A stretch of DNA of 64,000 nt. Source: JAABTL01 sp964465355 (lineage in GTDB: Bacteria > Deinococcota > Deinococci > Deinococcales > Trueperaceae). How positions within the stretch are numbered: position 1 is the stretch's first letter; every line of letters begins with the position of its first letter. The translations under genes and the position numbers were made by a program. Under the pieces are notes generated by a model. It saw nothing but the letters and a program-made list of their open reading frames with translations, made no database searches and had not been told where the DNA came from. Positions 62,816-64,000 of the stretch are shown here, piece by piece. The stretch covers positions 66,419 through 130,418 of the forward strand of contig CAYXJZ010000001.1 in assembly GCA_964465355.1 (NCBI GenBank), given 5' to 3'.

Positions 62816-64000
62816 TCAGCGCAGGCTGAAGACGTAGACCGTGGCGCTGGCGCGACGGTAGCGCGCTTCGGCGTCCTCGGCGGCGTCGACGGCCAGGTTG
62901 GCGTTCAACGGGGCGCCGGAGCCGATGATGACGACGTACTGCTGGCCGTCAGGGCCGATGTAGCTGGAGGCCGCGTTGCGGAAGTCCGTGCCGGTGCGGA
63001 AGGACCAGACACGCTCACCGGTGTAAGCGTTGCGGGCGACGAACTCGCCTTCCTGGGTGCCCTGGAAGATGAGGTCGCCGGCGGTCGCGAACATCGGCTT
63101 GGACCAGATGCCGCCACCAGCGCCGTACCAGGGCTCGGACCAGACGATCTGGCCGTTGGCCGGGTTCACGGCCATGACGCTCTTGCGCCAGTCGTAGTCT
63201 GCACCGGTGTAGCTGCCCTGGAAGGACATGAGGGTGTAGTTCTCGCCGGGGCGGTACTCGCCCTCGACGGCGGTGAAGTTACCGCACACGTTGATGGCCG
63301 TGAAGTAGATCAGGCCGGTGCGCGGCGAGTAGGCGTCGTTCTCCCAGTTGCGGCCACCGATCCAGGGGCAGACGTCGGTCACGGGCACGTCGGTGTACAT
63401 GACCTTGTCGTCATTCATGATCGGCAGGCCGGCTTCCATGTCGAAGCCCGTGCTCCAGGTGACCGAGGTGAAGGGCCATGGCTCGGAGATGAACTCGCCC
63501 GTGACGCGGTCGATCACGTAGAACAGGCCGTTGCGGCCGGCCTTGACCAGCGTCTTGCGTTCGACGCCGTCGATGACGAGGTCGACCAGGATGTTGCTGC
63601 CCGGCTCGTCAAGGTCCCACTGGTCCTGCGGGGTGAGGGACATGGCCCAGATCAGCTCACCGGAGGTGGCGTCGCGAGCCATCAGCGCCGCGCAGTACTT
63701 GCTGGAGTAGGTCTCGAAGTCGGGGGCGGTGGCGGGGTCGCGACGGTAGTCGGGGTTCCATGGGCCGCAGTTGCCGGTACCGTAGTAGAAGTAGTTCAGT
63801 TCGGGGTCGTAGGCCCAGAAGCCGTAGACGGTACCGCCACCGTAGCGCCAGGAGTCGCCGTACCAGGTCTCCTCGCCCGGGGAGGTCCACTGCCTGTCGC
63901 TGTCGTAGAAGGGCTGGAAGCGGTCGGTGAGGCCCATCTCTTCGTTGGGGCCCATGTTGTACCACTTCCAGGCCGGCTCGCCGGTGTTGATGTCGAAGGC
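62816..64000 (-). CDS. PQQ-dependent alcohol dehydrogenase 3, C-terminal part (partial, predicted lanthanide type)
   Basis: The last 394 residues of a classical quinoprotein alcohol dehydrogenase; the gene continues past the right edge. AFDINTGEPAWKWYN is the first visible stretch. The Asn ligand is kept in YYGTGNCGPWNPDYR. The catalytic Asp and lanthanide-type Asp are in QDQWDLDEPGSN. NGLFYVIDRVTGEF, IGGRNWENDAYSPRTGLIYF and a GEFVARNAYTGERVW propeller motif follow. It ends ATVYVFSLR. It is more like ExaA/XoxF-type enzymes than dehydrogenases 1 and 2. The Glu ligand and Cys-Cys region are outside the window. Confidence 0.92.
   Translation of the reverse strand, partial: AFDINTGEPAWKWYNMGPNEEMGLTDRFQPFYDSDRQWTSPGEETWYGDSWRYGGGTVYGFWAYDPELNYFYYGTGNCGPWNPDYRRDPATAPDFETYSSKYCAALMARDATSGELIWAMSLTPQDQWDLDEPGSNILVDLVIDGVERKTLVKAGRNGLFYVIDRVTGEFISEPWPFTSVTWSTGFDMEAGLPIMNDDKVMYTDVPVTDVCPWIGGRNWENDAYSPRTGLIYFTAINVCGNFTAVEGEYRPGENYTLMSFQGSYTGADYDWRKSVMAVNPANGQIVWSEPWYGAGGGIWSKPMFATAGDLIFQGTQEGEFVARNAYTGERVWSFRTGTDFRNAASSYIGPDGQQYVVIIGSGAPLNANLAVDAAEDAEARYRRASATVYVFSLR

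Overview
The window is a 64-kb, very G+C-rich stretch of a bacterial chromosome that I place in the phylum Deinococcota, probably near Truepera. The clearest evidence is the C-terminal half of the primary sigma factor, which follows the Thermus/Deinococcus SigA pattern (regions 3 to 4.2 ending in RKLRDFLD). Supporting signs are the dnaK-grpE-dnaJ gene order, an HspR-type HAIR operator at dnaK, and many genes that appear leaderless, with a TANNNT -10 box 4 to 7 bases before the start codon. I see no rRNA, tRNA, CRISPR array, prophage or insertion sequence.

Positions 1 to 32.3 kb are ordinary chromosome. In order they hold: the end of gatB; an S10 serine carboxypeptidase; a DoxX membrane protein; an AddAB-like helicase-nuclease pair; pdxH; a parvulin; the dnaK-grpE-dnaJ operon; YciI, TVP38 and pentapeptide-repeat proteins; a divergent SAM-hydrolase-like protein; a KDPG-type aldolase; coupled guanine and adenine deaminases; a receiver protein; NfuA; a Crp/Fnr regulator; LexA; an iron-type ABC importer without an ATPase; a CaiB-type CoA transferase; a glycerophosphodiesterase; and rpoD.

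Positions 32.5 to 64 kb form one large accessory island that I read as a PQQ- and probably lanthanide-dependent alcohol oxidation system. A plus-strand operon of six genes (32562-37826) holds an NMT1/SsuA-type importer, then PedB- and PedC-like ABC subunits, then a MxaJ/XoxJ-like binding protein. It meets a convergent minus-strand supercluster (37781-64000) containing three PQQ dehydrogenases (one cut by the window end), a two-haem cytochrome c, three more XoxJ-like binding proteins, a PedA1-like Tat-exported binding protein, and two syntenic copies of a four-gene module: membrane protein, MoxR ATPase, DUF58 protein, giant VWA protein. These modules resemble the mxaR-S-A-C-K-L-D maturation genes of methylotrophs.

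As a working model, the dehydrogenases oxidise an alcohol in the periplasm and pass electrons to the cytochrome. The XoxJ proteins and MoxR/VWA modules mature or load the enzymes, and the Ped-like transporter handles the metal or a related ligand. All three dehydrogenases carry the Asp-X-Asp signature associated with lanthanide use, but two of them lack the usual Glu and Asn metal ligands. No PQQ biosynthesis genes lie in the window.
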